The notes under the pieces: generated by a model
What the model saw: the letters and a program-made list of their open reading frames with translations, nothing else
What the model was told of the DNA's origin: nothing
The model's database searches: none
In this document: piece by piece, positions 34,334-43,706 of the stretch
Layout of the letters: every line of letters starts with the position of its first letter
How positions within the stretch are numbered: the stretch's first letter is position 1
Origin: Olleya sp. YS
GTDB taxonomy: Bacteria; Bacteroidota; Bacteroidia; Flavobacteriales; Flavobacteriaceae
Length of the DNA: 64,000 bases
NCBI RefSeq assembly: GCF_029760915.1
Contig: NZ_CP121685.1
Span: 2,082,001 to 2,146,000, forward strand
Direction: 5' to 3'
Program-made: the position numbers and the translations under genes

Positions 34334-36241
34334 ATGGAAGAAAAAAAACTAGACATAAACTCGATAATAGGATTTGTTTTAATCTTTGGTATTTTATTAT
34401 TCATGATGTGGCAAAATAAGCCAACACCAGAAGAATTAGAAGCACAGGAAGCCGAAAAACAAGCACAAATTGAGGCTCAGAAAAAAGCAGAAACTAAAAC
34501 CGAAACCGATACCAAAGTCACTACTGCTATAGATTATTCTAAACCAAAAGACTCTAACGCAGTAGCAGAACTACAATCAAAGATTGGAGGTTTTGCTTAC
34601 TCTGCATCATCATCAAACTTTACAGAGGATGAAGTAACTGTAGAAAACGATGTATTAAAATTAAAATTTCATACCAAAGGTGGTCATTTATCAGAGGTTA
34701 AATTAAAACAATTTGTAGATTTTGATTCTATTCCTATTTACTTAGTAAAAGATGGAAATGCGGTATTTAACATCAACTTCCAAACCAACGATAATCGTAC
34801 ATTAAACACTAAAGATTTATACTTTCAGCCAACAGTAACTAAAAGTGGAGACAATACCATTGTATCCATGAAACTTAAGACAGCCGAAGATAAATACTTA
34901 GAGTATAACTACGTCATTAAACCCAATGAGTACATGATAGATTTTACTATCCAATCTCAAGGTTTAGAAAGTGCTATCAATACCTCAAATCCTATTAGTT
35001 TAGATTGGACTCAAAAAGCTTACAGACACGACCAAAGTATAAGTTATGAGAATAGATATACTCGACTAACTTACCAAATGGATGGAGGTGATGTCGATAA
35101 ATTATCTCAAATGGGTGACGATGACGAGATTGAGGAAGATGTAGATTGGTTGTCTTACAGACAACACTTTTTTAGTTCGATATTAGTCACTGACAAACCC
35201 TTTAAGGAGGTTGCAATAACGTCTAAAAACTTAGTAGAGGATGAAGAAAAAGATTCAATATTCACAAAACAGTTTTCAACAAAAACTGCGTTAGCATTAA
35301 ATGGTGCAAATATCAACAATAGTTTAAAGTTGTATTATGGACCAACCGATAGTGAAATATTAAAGCAATACGATAATAATTTAGTAGAAAGTATTCCTTT
35401 TGGATGGGGAATTTTTGGTTGGATAAACAAGTTTTTATTCATTCCATTATTTAATGGCTTAAGCTCGTTTTTACCTTACGGAATTGCTATTATTGTAATG
35501 ACCATTTTAATAAAATTGGCGATGAGTTTTGTGCAATACAAGCAATATTTGTCACAAATGAAGCTAAAGGTATTAAAGCCAGAATTAGATGCTATTAGAG
35601 AAAAACATAAAGACAATAAATTAAAGGCGCAACAAGAAACTATGGCGTTGCAAAATAAAGCAGGAGCTAGTCCTCTAGCTGGATGTTTACCAGCTTTAAT
35701 CCAGATGCCAGTGTTTTATGCGTTATTTATGTTTTTCCCAACTGCATTTGCATTAAGACAGAAAAAGTTTTTATGGGCAGATGATTTGTCATCTTATGAT
35801 GTTGTTGCAGAATTACCGTTTAATATTCCATTATATGGTGATCATGTCAGCTTATTTCCAATATTAGCTGCTATTGCTATTTTCTTTTACATGAAGTTAA
35901 CTACTGGTCAAAACCAAATGTCAGCTCCAAAGCAAGAGGGAATGCCAGATATGGCTAAGATGATGAAGTATATGATTTATTTTGCACCAATTATGATGCT
36001 TATTTTCTTTAATCAATACGCTTCAGGATTAAGTTTGTATTACTTTATTTCTAACTTAATTAGTATAGGAATCTTATTAGTTATCAAAAATTTCATTTTA
36101 GATGAAGAGAAGATTCACGCTAATATTCAAGTACAAAAAGCGAAACCAAAAAAGGAAAGTAAGTTCCAAAGACGAATGAAAGAAATGATGGAACAAGCAG
36201 AAAAGCAAAAACAAATGCAACAAAAAAACAAAAAAAAATAA
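34334..36241 (+). CDS. yidC: Membrane protein insertase YidC
   Basis: A 635-residue YidC of the long Gram-negative type. An N-terminal signal anchor (IIGFVLIFGILLFMMW) is followed by a charged linker and the large periplasmic P1 domain. The conserved C-terminal part has about five helices (FGWINKFLFIPLFNGLSSFL, GCLPALIQMPVFYALFMFFP) and a basic tail (FQRRMKEMMEQ and Lys/Gln-rich). It inserts proteins into the inner membrane, alone or with Sec. It has its own promoter and a terminator. Confidence 0.97.
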   Translation: MEEKKLDINSIIGFVLIFGILLFMMWQNKPTPEELEAQEAEKQAQIEAQKKAETKTETDTKVTTAIDYSKPKDSNAVAELQSKIGGFAYSASSSNFTEDEVTVENDVLKLKFHTKGGHLSEVKLKQFVDFDSIPIYLVKDGNAVFNINFQTNDNRTLNTKDLYFQPTVTKSGDNTIVSMKLKTAEDKYLEYNYVIKPNEYMIDFTIQSQGLESAINTSNPISLDWTQKAYRHDQSISYENRYTRLTYQMDGGDVDKLSQMGDDDEIEEDVDWLSYRQHFFSSILVTDKPFKEVAITSKNLVEDEEKDSIFTKQFSTKTALALNGANINNSLKLYYGPTDSEILKQYDNNLVESIPFGWGIFGWINKFLFIPLFNGLSSFLPYGIAIIVMTILIKLAMSFVQYKQYLSQMKLKVLKPELDAIREKHKDNKLKAQQETMALQNKAGASPLAGCLPALIQMPVFYALFMFFPTAFALRQKKFLWADDLSSYDVVAELPFNIPLYGDHVSLFPILAAIAIFFYMKLTTGQNQMSAPKQEGMPDMAKMMKYMIYFAPIMMLIFFNQYASGLSLYYFISNLISIGILLVIKNFILDEEKIHANIQVQKAKPKKESKFQRRMKEMMEQAEKQKQMQQKNKKK

Positions 36242-36263
36242 TTTCTTTTAATCATATCATTAT

Positions 36264-36301
36264 AAAGCTGTCTACTATAATTTTAGTTTGGCAGCTTTTT
36301 T
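36264..36301 (+). terminator. Terminator of yidC
   Basis: AAAGCTGTC pairs with GGCAGCTTT (one G-T pair) around an AT-rich loop, followed by a T run. Confidence 0.8.
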
Positions 36302-36346
36302 GTTATAACAAAAACAATTAAACAACGTTAAGCCATTAGGCAGGAT

Positions 36347-36359
36347 TTCCGCGACAGCG
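36347..36359 (-). repeat. Degenerate copy of the 13-bp GC-rich repeat
   Basis: The complement reads CGCTGTCGCGGAA, one mismatch from the copies at 2309 and 29251. It is 15 bp before the MORN gene start. Confidence 0.4.
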
Positions 36360-36374
36360 ATAATATATTTAAAA

Positions 36375-37061
36375 ATGAAAAGAATACATTTAGTACTACT
36401 ATTTATACTTGTAACCAGTGGGTTAGTGGGTCAAGAAGTTAATCAATTTGATACTAATGGACTACGTCATGGCAAGTGGAAAAAGAATTTTGAAAACACA
36501 AATGTGGTAAGATATGAAGGCGAATTTAATCATGGTAAAGAAATTGGCACCTTCAAGTTCTATAAAAACATTGATGGTAAAGCTGTTCTAACTGCAACAA
36601 AGGTTTTTGATAAAGACACTAATGAAGCTTATGTTACTTTTTTAGCTAGTACAGGAAAAAAAATTAGCGAAGGTAAAATGCGAGGAAGAAATTACATTGG
36701 TAAGTGGGTAATCTATCATAAAAACGCTGACCAAGTCATGACAGAAGAATTTTACAATAATCAAGGAAAATTGGAAGGTGTACGAAACGTGTACTACCTA
36801 AGCGGACAGGTAGCCGAAAAAGCACATTATAAAAATGGACTATTGGATGGAGAATCTAAATGGTTTGCCGAAAATGGTAATTTAATTAAGAGTATTAATT
36901 ACAAAGCAGATAAGTTTCATGGTGCGTATAAAACGTATAATAAAGACGGTATTATAGCAACAGAAGGACATTATAGAGATGATGTAAAATGTTGTGTTTG
37001 GAAAAGATACAAAAAGGGTGAGTTAGTAGAAGAAAAAGACTTAGATAAGAAAAGAGAGTAA
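36375..37061 (+). CDS. MORN-repeat exported protein (YwqK-like)
   Basis: A 228-residue protein with a signal peptide (LVLLFILVTSGLVGQ). It has several MORN-type repeats (GLRHGKWKKNF, GEFNHGKEIGTFKFY, YKNGLLDGESKWF, KFHGAYKTY). Automatic annotation often names it antitoxin YwqK, but nothing here supports a toxin partner. It is probably periplasmic or outer-membrane associated. A perfect 14-bp terminator follows. Confidence 0.83.
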   Translation: MKRIHLVLLFILVTSGLVGQEVNQFDTNGLRHGKWKKNFENTNVVRYEGEFNHGKEIGTFKFYKNIDGKAVLTATKVFDKDTNEAYVTFLASTGKKISEGKMRGRNYIGKWVIYHKNADQVMTEEFYNNQGKLEGVRNVYYLSGQVAEKAHYKNGLLDGESKWFAENGNLIKSINYKADKFHGAYKTYNKDGIIATEGHYRDDVKCCVWKRYKKGELVEEKDLDKKRE

Positions 37062-37082
37062 ATAACTAAAATAGCACATATT

Positions 37083-37114
37083 AAAAAACGCCTTGATTTC
37101 TCAAGGCGTTTTTT
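37083..37114 (+). terminator. Terminator of the MORN gene
   Basis: AAAAAACGCCTTGA and TCAAGGCGTTTTTT pair perfectly over 14 bp around TTTC and end in T. It is also usable from the opposite strand by the fasciclin gene. Confidence 0.92.
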
Positions 37115-37118
37115 GTTA

Positions 37119-37177
37119 ATTTAGATTAATGTGTCTATTAATCTAAGGGAAAGCAATTGTTTCACATTAATCTAAAT
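37119..37177. repeat. 15-bp inverted repeat next to the MORN/fasciclin terminator
   Basis: ATTTAGATTAATGTG at 37119-37133 and CACATTAATCTAAAT at 37163-37177 are exact inverted copies, with a third related stretch TATTAATCTAA in the loop. There is no T run, so this is separate from the terminator at 37083. It could be a cruciform, a binding site or the residue of a small element. Confidence 0.5.
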
Positions 37178-37210
37178 CATGATTAAAAAACTAACTAATA
37201 TAAATTCTTC

Positions 37211-38185
37211 TTATGGTCTAATAACTCTATCTACAACATGTGCTACTCCATTTACAGCTTGAATATCAACTAATGATGTTACGATATTAATAACTCTGTT
37301 CATTGGATCTGTTATTGTAAAGTCACTTGTATCTACATCAATAGTACCACCTAAAGTTGTTACAGATCCAGTAGATAAACCACTTGACTGTACGTTACCA
37401 GCAACCAAGTGTATATTTAAAACTGCTTCAACAGTTGCAGGATCAATATCTCCTAATCCTGTCATTCCGCTTGGGTCTAACTCTAATAGTAATGCGTCAA
37501 ATGCATCGTTTGTTGGAGTAAATACTGTTAATGGTCCTGATTCTGCATCAGCTAAAGTTGATACTAACATTGGTGAAGGCATTTGAGAGTCAGCAGACCC
37601 TAGTGCAGTTACTAAATCTTCTAAAGCAGGATTTGTAGTTGCAAATGTAGCTAAAGTCGGTAAATCTATTACAGCATCAACGACATGTACAATACCATTA
37701 CTAGCAGAAATGTCTGCGATCGCTACGTTTGAAGAACCGTTAAATGTTACACCTGTATTACCATCCCAATAAATACTTAAATTAGTATTATTAGGACCTG
37801 ATGCTAAAGTATTTGTATAACCAGCAGAACCAGTTAAGTCAGTAGACAAAATATTTGCTCCATCAATAACATGGTTTAATAAAATCTGGGTTAATACGTC
37901 GTTTGGTACTTCAGATAAAGATGAAAATCCTTTAGCTGCTAAAAATGCAGTAAAAGCATCATTTGTTGGAGCTAATACTGTTCTACTTCCATTAGCAGAT
38001 AATGCGTCTACAAGTCCAGCTTGTACTACAGCTTCTACTAAAATGCTTAAACTTGGTGTAGCTTGAGCTGTTTCTACAATGTTTAATGGTAATGGAGTTG
38101 GTGTTGGAGCGTCATCATCGTCACTACAAGACCATAATACAAATGTTGCTAAAAATAACAGAGATAATTTTTTGATTGTTTTCAT
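37211..38185 (-). CDS. Fasciclin (FAS1) domain surface lipoprotein
   Basis: A 324-residue protein when begun at ATG 38185 (MKTIKKLSLLFLATFVLWSC). An ATG 51 bp upstream would add a charged non-signal segment and is unlikely. The lipobox Cys is followed by SDDDD, which fits a surface export signal. Two FAS1 domains follow (LVEAVVQAGLVDALSANG, VLAPTNDAFTAFL; then VTALGSADSQ, VFTPTNDAFDALL). FAS1 domains mediate adhesion and are frequent in biofilm-forming marine bacteria. Confidence 0.9.
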   Translation of the reverse strand: MKTIKKLSLLFLATFVLWSCSDDDDAPTPTPLPLNIVETAQATPSLSILVEAVVQAGLVDALSANGSRTVLAPTNDAFTAFLAAKGFSSLSEVPNDVLTQILLNHVIDGANILSTDLTGSAGYTNTLASGPNNTNLSIYWDGNTGVTFNGSSNVAIADISASNGIVHVVDAVIDLPTLATFATTNPALEDLVTALGSADSQMPSPMLVSTLADAESGPLTVFTPTNDAFDALLLELDPSGMTGLGDIDPATVEAVLNIHLVAGNVQSSGLSTGSVTTLGGTIDVDTSDFTITDPMNRVINIVTSLVDIQAVNGVAHVVDRVIRP

Positions 38186-38339
38186 AATTTTGCTTTTTTT
38201 AAGTTTGTTCAACAAATCTATAAAAAGATTAAACAAGAATATTTTAAAGATTTGTTAATTTTTTTTAATTAACTGTTTATTAACAATATACGTTCGGGTT
38301 ACAAATAGAGATTATTATCATAAATTTTTTAGAAACACT

Positions 38340-38347
38340 TATCTTTG
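38340..38347 (+). promoter_or_regulatory. -7 box upstream of mnmA
   Basis: TATCTTTG matches TAnnTTTG and lies 19 nt before the ATG of mnmA at 38367. Confidence 0.5.
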
Positions 38348-38366
38348 TCATTAATTTTTAAAACAC

Positions 38367-39557
38367 ATGAAAAAAAGAGTCATTGTTGGATTGTCTGGTG
38401 GAGTTGATTCTAGCGTTGCTGCTTATCTGTTAAAAGAGCAAGGCTATGAGGTTATTGGCTTATTTATGAAAAACTGGCATGATGATTCTGTGACCATATC
38501 AGACGAATGTCCTTGGTTAGATGATAGTAATGATGCTATGTTAGTTGCTAACAAACTAGCTATTCCATTTCAAACTGTAGATTTAAGTGAGCAGTACAAA
38601 GAACGTATTGTGGACTACATGTTTGACGAGTACGAAAAAGGACGAACACCAAATCCTGATGTACTCTGTAATAGAGAAATCAAGTTTGATGTATTTATGA
38701 AAATTGCTCTAGATCTTGGTGCAGATTACGTTGCAACAGGTCATTATTGCAGAAAGAATACAATTGTTAAAGATGGACAAGAGATTCATCAATTACTAGC
38801 TGGAAAAGACCCAAATAAAGATCAATCTTATTTTTTATGTCAATTATCTCAACAACAACTAGCTAAAGCATTATTTCCTATTGGAGAATTATTAAAACCA
38901 GAGGTTAGAGCAATTGCCAAACAACAAGACTTAACTACTGCAGAAAAAAAAGACTCTCAAGGGTTATGTTTTATAGGAAAAGTAAGATTACCCGAATTTT
39001 TACAACAACAACTTAAACCCAAAGAAGGTGTTATTGTAGAAATACCTAAAGACCTTCCGTTTTACGATGAAACACCTCCTGGTTTTGATTCTAAATTAGA
39101 AGAGTTGCAATACAATTCCAGAAAACCTAGCTATTCTGTAGAACAAGGAAAAATAATGGGTAGGCATCAAGGCGCGCACTATTTCACCAAAGGACAACGT
39201 AAAGGATTAGGAGTTGGAGGAACAGTAGAACCTTTATTTGTTATAGATACAGATGTTAAAGAAAACGTGATTTACACAGGACAAGGGTCAAAGCATCCTG
39301 GATTGTATAAAAACTCACTATTTGTATCTAATGACGAGTTACATTGGGTTAGAGAAGACTTAGCTTTACAATCAGGAGAAAATTTAACTGTTTTAGCGCG
39401 TATTAGATATCGTCAAGCACTTCAAGATGCAACCTTACACAAAGTAGATAATGGGTTATATGTGGAATTTGAACAACCACAATCCGCTATTACTGAAGGT
39501 CAATTTGTAGCTTGGTATTTGGATGAAGAATTAGTAGGTTCTGGTGTAATTTCTTAA
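38367..39557 (+). CDS. mnmA: tRNA-specific 2-thiouridylase MnmA
   Basis: A 396-residue protein with the PP-loop [18 protein letters not shown], the catalytic cysteine motifs [12 protein letters not shown] and [11 protein letters not shown], and the tRNA-binding [20 protein letters not shown]. It adds the 2-thio group at uridine 34 of Lys, Glu and Gln tRNAs. The length is normal. Confidence 0.97.
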   Translation: MKKRVIVGLSGGVDSSVAAYLLKEQGYEVIGLFMKNWHDDSVTISDECPWLDDSNDAMLVANKLAIPFQTVDLSEQYKERIVDYMFDEYEKGRTPNPDVLCNREIKFDVFMKIALDLGADYVATGHYCRKNTIVKDGQEIHQLLAGKDPNKDQSYFLCQLSQQQLAKALFPIGELLKPEVRAIAKQQDLTTAEKKDSQGLCFIGKVRLPEFLQQQLKPKEGVIVEIPKDLPFYDETPPGFDSKLEELQYNSRKPSYSVEQGKIMGRHQGAHYFTKGQRKGLGVGGTVEPLFVIDTDVKENVIYTGQGSKHPGLYKNSLFVSNDELHWVREDLALQSGENLTVLARIRYRQALQDATLHKVDNGLYVEFEQPQSAITEGQFVAWYLDEELVGSGVIS

Positions 39558-39582
39558 CTTGCAGTAACAAAAGGTTACTGTT

Positions 39583-41214
39583 ATGAGAAAGCTGCTCCTT
39601 ATTTTCGTATTAATCTATTCTTCAATAGCTGTATCGCAAGAACATGCTTGGGTATATTTAGCAGACAAGCCTAACAGTAGTTCGGCTTTAGCAAATCCTA
39701 TTTCTATTTTAACTCAAGAGGCTTTAGATCGTAAAGCAGCACACAATGTAGCAATAGATTTTAGAGATGTTCCTGTGGACAACAGTTACATTGCTGCCAT
39801 AAAATCGCAACCAGGTATTTCTGTTATGGCTAAATCCAAATGGTTTAATGCACTACATGTAATTGGTAGTACAGCAGATATCAATGCATTAAGTACTGTA
39901 ACTGTTAGTGGTAATCCAATTGTTAGCAGTATAGATTTTGCAGATGATAACCTAAATACAAGAACCAGTCAAAATCAAGATAAACACGAGGTAGAGTCCA
40001 GTTTAACGACCTTTAATTATGGTAATGCTGCCAATCAAATAGAAATGATTAATGGTGACGATTTACACCAACATCCAGATAGTTATACAGGAACAGGAAT
40101 GACAGTTGCTATTTTAGATTCTGGATTTCCAAATGTAGATACTATGAATGGCTTTCAACGTTTAAGAGATGCTGGCGGAATTTTAGGTGGTTATGATTTT
40201 GTTGATAGAACTTCAGACGTTTATATTTATCAAGGAAATTCTCATGGTACTTGGGTACTTAGTGATATGGCTGGATTTATTCAGGATCAATTTGTTGGGA
40301 CTGCTCCAGATGCACAATATTATTTATTCAGAACAGAAAACGCTGCGTCAGAAACTCCTTTAGAAGAAAGTTTATGGGTAGAAGCTGCGGAACGTGCAGA
40401 TAGTTTAGGTGTTGATGTTATCAACTCATCTTTAGGTTATACGACGTATGATAACCCTAATTATAGTCATACACCAGCAGATATGGACGGTAATACTACA
40501 TACATCACAAAAGGGGCAAACATCGCGTTTGAAAAAGGCATTTTGGTTGTGAATTCTGCAGGAAATTCTGGTGGAGGAAGCTGGCAAATTGTTGGTGCAC
40601 CAGCAGATGCAGCAGGTGTGTTTAGTGTTGGTGCTGTAAAAGCAGATGGGACTTACGCCTCTTTTAGCTCTCAAGGAAATAGTACACAACCCACTCAAAA
40701 ACCAGATGTGGTGGCTCAAGGTCAATCTAGTTATGTCATACTAAATAATGATGTTATTTCAACCTTAAATGGTACCTCGTTTAGCGCACCAATATTGGCT
40801 GGTGGCATCGTGTGTTTATGGCAAGCTTTGCCTTCTTTTACTAATGCTGAAATCATGCAATTAGTTAGAGAATCTGCATCACAATACAATGCTCCAGATA
40901 ATGTATTAGGTTACGGAATACCAGATTTATCCATTGCTTTAGCACAAGGATTATCGGTTGTCGAGTTTCAGAATCAAAATACAACTTTAAAACTATATCC
41001 TAATCCAGTTAAAAACGAATTAACTGTTGAAATCCCTAATCAGTACGAGGAAGCATGGGTAAAAATATACGATATCTTAGGAAAAAAAGTCATAGAAACC
41101 ACAGTCACGACTATTCAACAAAACATAAATACTACTGCTTTAGCAAAAGGTGTGTATTTAGTTAAAATTGAAGCTAATGACTTGTCAATAACTAAAAAAA
41201 TAATTAAAAATTAA
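39583..41214 (+). CDS. Subtilisin-family (S8) serine protease with T9SS sorting domain
   Basis: A 543-residue protein. A signal peptide (LLLIFVLIYSSIAVSQ) and a propeptide-like region precede the S8 domain, which has all three catalytic motifs: VAILDSGFPNVD (Asp), NSHGTWVLSD (His) and GTSFSAPILAGG (Ser). The C-terminal ~75 residues are a T9SS sorting domain (LYPNPVKNELTVEI, YDILGKKVIE, AKGVYLVKI). It is therefore predicted to be secreted through the type IX system as an extracellular protease. A 7-bp hairpin lies just before its ATG. Confidence 0.92.
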   Translation: MRKLLLIFVLIYSSIAVSQEHAWVYLADKPNSSSALANPISILTQEALDRKAAHNVAIDFRDVPVDNSYIAAIKSQPGISVMAKSKWFNALHVIGSTADINALSTVTVSGNPIVSSIDFADDNLNTRTSQNQDKHEVESSLTTFNYGNAANQIEMINGDDLHQHPDSYTGTGMTVAILDSGFPNVDTMNGFQRLRDAGGILGGYDFVDRTSDVYIYQGNSHGTWVLSDMAGFIQDQFVGTAPDAQYYLFRTENAASETPLEESLWVEAAERADSLGVDVINSSLGYTTYDNPNYSHTPADMDGNTTYITKGANIAFEKGILVVNSAGNSGGGSWQIVGAPADAAGVFSVGAVKADGTYASFSSQGNSTQPTQKPDVVAQGQSSYVILNNDVISTLNGTSFSAPILAGGIVCLWQALPSFTNAEIMQLVRESASQYNAPDNVLGYGIPDLSIALAQGLSVVEFQNQNTTLKLYPNPVKNELTVEIPNQYEEAWVKIYDILGKKVIETTVTTIQQNINTTALAKGVYLVKIEANDLSITKKIIKN

Positions 41215-41216
41215 AT

Positions 41217-41289
41217 CTTCGACAAGCTCAGACTGACAAAGAATTATATGAGTAATTCATTCATCAATCTCACACTGAGTTTGTCGAAG
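41217..41289. repeat. Paired REP-like palindromes (CTTCGACAAGCTCAG type)
   Basis: CTTCGACAAGCTCAG at 41217-41231 and its near complement CTGAGTTTGTCGAAG at 41275-41289 face each other across 43 bp. Flanking TGACA and TCACA also mirror each other. This is the short palindromic repeat type found in many Bacteroidota genomes, here as an inverted pair in a 92-bp intergenic space. A single half copy lies at 53801-53821. Confidence 0.75.
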
Positions 41290-41306
41290 TGTTTATAAAA
41301 TAAAAT

Positions 41307-42248
41307 ATGCCAAATAAAATCACCCAACTCTTCAACATTAAATATCCAATCATTCAAGCTGGAATGATTTGGAATAGTGGATGGCGACTAGCATCTGCTG
41401 CAAGTAATTCTGGGATTTTAGGATTAATAGGTGCAGGTAGCATGTATCCAGATGTGTTACGTGAGCATATCCAAAAATGTAAACAGGCAACGAACAACTC
41501 CTTTGGTGTTAATGTCCCAATGTTGTATCCAAACATTGAAGAGATTATGAATATTATTGTAGAAGAAGGTGTCAAAATTGTGTTTACGTCAGCAGGAAAC
41601 CCAAAAACATGGACCAAATGGTTACAAGATAGGGGAATTACAGTGGTGCATGTGGTTAGTAGTGTCAAGTTTGCTTTAAAAGCACAAGATGCAGGTGTGG
41701 ATGCTGTGGTGGCTGAAGGTTTTGAAGCTGGTGGACACAATGGTCGTGACGAAACCACAACACTAACTTTAATACCTATGGTACGTGAGCAGTTAAACAT
41801 ACCATTAATTGCAGCAGGTGGTATTGCAACTGGAAAAGCTATGTTAGCCTGTATGGTGTTAGGTGCAGATGGCGTACAAGTGGGTAGCCGATTTGTAGCC
41901 AGTACAGAAAGTAGCGCACATCAAGCTTTTAAGCAAGTAGTTGTTGATGCTAAAGAAGGCGACACGCAATTAACCCTAAAAGAATTAGCACCAGTTAGAT
42001 TGATTAAAAATAAGTTTTACCAACAAGTTGAAGACTTATATAAAACTGGTCCAACACCAGAACAACTTAAAGAGTTGTTAGGTCGCGCACGTGCTAAAAA
42101 AGGCATGTTTGAAGGTGATTTGGAAGAAGGCGAATTAGAAATTGGTCAAATTGCAGGATTAATCCATGACATTAAACCTGTTGCTGAGATTATTAAAGAA
42201 ATGGTTGAGGAGTTTGAGGAGGCGAAAAAAGAAGTGATCAGCCTTTAA
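41307..42248 (+). CDS. Nitronate monooxygenase/FabK-like flavoprotein
   Basis: A 313-residue TIM-barrel FMN enzyme. It begins with YPIIQAGMIWNSGWRLASA, then GFGVN-like NSFGVNVPMLYP, EGFEAGGHNGRD and the phosphate-binding LIAAGGIATGKAML, GADGVQVGSRFVASTESSAH. These match the nitronate monooxygenase (2-nitropropane dioxygenase) family, which overlaps with FabK enoyl-ACP reductases. The HNGRD region favours NMO-like over FabK, but the reaction is not decided. Confidence 0.87.
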   Translation: MPNKITQLFNIKYPIIQAGMIWNSGWRLASAASNSGILGLIGAGSMYPDVLREHIQKCKQATNNSFGVNVPMLYPNIEEIMNIIVEEGVKIVFTSAGNPKTWTKWLQDRGITVVHVVSSVKFALKAQDAGVDAVVAEGFEAGGHNGRDETTTLTLIPMVREQLNIPLIAAGGIATGKAMLACMVLGADGVQVGSRFVASTESSAHQAFKQVVVDAKEGDTQLTLKELAPVRLIKNKFYQQVEDLYKTGPTPEQLKELLGRARAKKGMFEGDLEEGELEIGQIAGLIHDIKPVAEIIKEMVEEFEEAKKEVISL

Positions 42249-42293
42249 TGTATTTAATGATAATTTTCCATTAAAAATTCTTCTCAAAACCAC

Positions 42294-42301
42294 TACTTTT
42301 G
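42294..42301 (+). promoter_or_regulatory. Putative -7 box of the MATE gene
   Basis: TACTTTTG matches TAnnTTTG; its last base is 5 nt before the A of the ATG at 42306, so the transcript could be leaderless. No -33 element is obvious. Confidence 0.4.
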
Positions 42302-42305
42302 CCAA

Positions 42306-43688
42306 ATGGTTTTATCCCAATACACTAAAGAGTTTAAATACAATTGGCAACTTGCAGCTCCAGTTATGTTGGGTATGTTGGGACATACCTTTGTGAGCTT
42401 TGTAGACAATATTATGGTTGGTCAATTGGGTACTGCAGAGTTAGCTGCTGTGTCTTTAGGGAATAGCTTTATGTTTATTGCTATGTCCATTGGTATTGGT
42501 TTTAGTACTGCAATTACACCTTTAGTTGCAGAAGCAGATGGCGCAGACGATTTTGCTAAAGGCAAATCGGCTTTTAAACACGGACTATTTTTATGTACTG
42601 TTTTAGGTGTGTTGTTATTCCTACTCGTCTTTTTTGCTAAACCATTAATGTACTTGATGAAGCAACCTGTTGAGGTGGTTCAATTAGCTATTCCGTATTT
42701 AGATTTAGTGGCGTTTTCGTTAATACCATTGATTGTCTTTCAAGGATTTAAGCAATTTAGTGATGGTTTGTCATTAACCAAATACCCAATGTACGCTACA
42801 ATTGTCGCTAACCTAGTTAATGTTGGTTTAAACTACTTGTTAATCTTTGGTAAGTTTGGTTTTCCAGAACTAGGTATAGTTGGTGCAGCTTACGGGACTT
42901 TAGCCTCTCGTTTTATAATGGTCGCTTATTTGTGGTGGTTATTGAAAGGTCGCGAAAAATCTAAAGCTTATGTCACCAATATTAAGTTTTTTGTATTAGA
43001 TAAATTAATGCTAAACAAAATTATAGGTCTTGGAATGCCAAGTGCCATGCAAATGTTTTTTGAGGTTGCCATATTTACTGCTGCAATTTGGCTGAGTGGA
43101 TTATTAGGTAAAAATCCTCAAGCTGCTAATCAAATTGCATTAAATTTAAGCTCTATGACTTTTATGGTCGCCATGGGATTAAGTGTAGCTTCTATGATTA
43201 GAGTGGGAAATCAAAAAGGGTTACAGCAGTATTTTGAGTTACGTCGTATAGCAGTATCGTTATTTTTAATGGGCTTTGTCTTTGCAGTTATTTTTGCGTC
43301 GTTATTCTTAATATTTAATCAGTTTTTACCACGAATTTATGTCGATTTTGACGATGTTATCAACTTTACAGATAATATGGAAGTGGTTACCATTGCGTCT
43401 CAATTATTAATTGCAGCAGCTATTTTTCAGATTAGTGATAGCTTACAAGTTATTGTTTTGGGTGCTTTACGTGGATTGCAAGATGTTAAAATACCTACGG
43501 TTATAACCTTTATTTCTTATTGGTTAATTGGGTTTCCAGTCAGTTGGTATTTAGGTAAAGAAGATGCTTATGGCAGCTTTGGTATTTGGCTAGGATTATT
43601 AGCAGGATTGTCATCTGCAGCAATTTTATTATTTATAAGGTTTAATTATCTCACAAAAAAGCTAATTTTGAATTCAGCTAACAACTAA
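42306..43688 (+). CDS. MATE family multidrug efflux transporter
   Basis: A 460-residue membrane protein with twelve predicted helices. MATE features include LAAPVMLGMLGHTFVSFVDN, VGQLGTAELAAVSLGNS and MGIG-like IAMSIGIGFSTAITPLV. It exchanges cations for toxic organic molecules at the inner membrane. It is monocistronic or leads the short gene at 43707, which begins 18 bp after its stop. Confidence 0.93.
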   Translation: MVLSQYTKEFKYNWQLAAPVMLGMLGHTFVSFVDNIMVGQLGTAELAAVSLGNSFMFIAMSIGIGFSTAITPLVAEADGADDFAKGKSAFKHGLFLCTVLGVLLFLLVFFAKPLMYLMKQPVEVVQLAIPYLDLVAFSLIPLIVFQGFKQFSDGLSLTKYPMYATIVANLVNVGLNYLLIFGKFGFPELGIVGAAYGTLASRFIMVAYLWWLLKGREKSKAYVTNIKFFVLDKLMLNKIIGLGMPSAMQMFFEVAIFTAAIWLSGLLGKNPQAANQIALNLSSMTFMVAMGLSVASMIRVGNQKGLQQYFELRRIAVSLFLMGFVFAVIFASLFLIFNQFLPRIYVDFDDVINFTDNMEVVTIASQLLIAAAIFQISDSLQVIVLGALRGLQDVKIPTVITFISYWLIGFPVSWYLGKEDAYGSFGIWLGLLAGLSSAAILLFIRFNYLTKKLILNSANN

Positions 43689-43706
43689 AAGCTAAAAGTT
43701 AAAAAA

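Noticed and set aside
36375-37061. Toxin-antitoxin antitoxin YwqK
   Set aside because: Database names of this kind come from MORN repeats; the protein has a signal peptide and no toxin gene is adjacent.
38186-38236. Upstream ATG for the fasciclin lipoprotein
   Set aside because: Starting at 38236 would put 17 charged and mixed residues before a clear lipoprotein signal that starts at ATG 38185.
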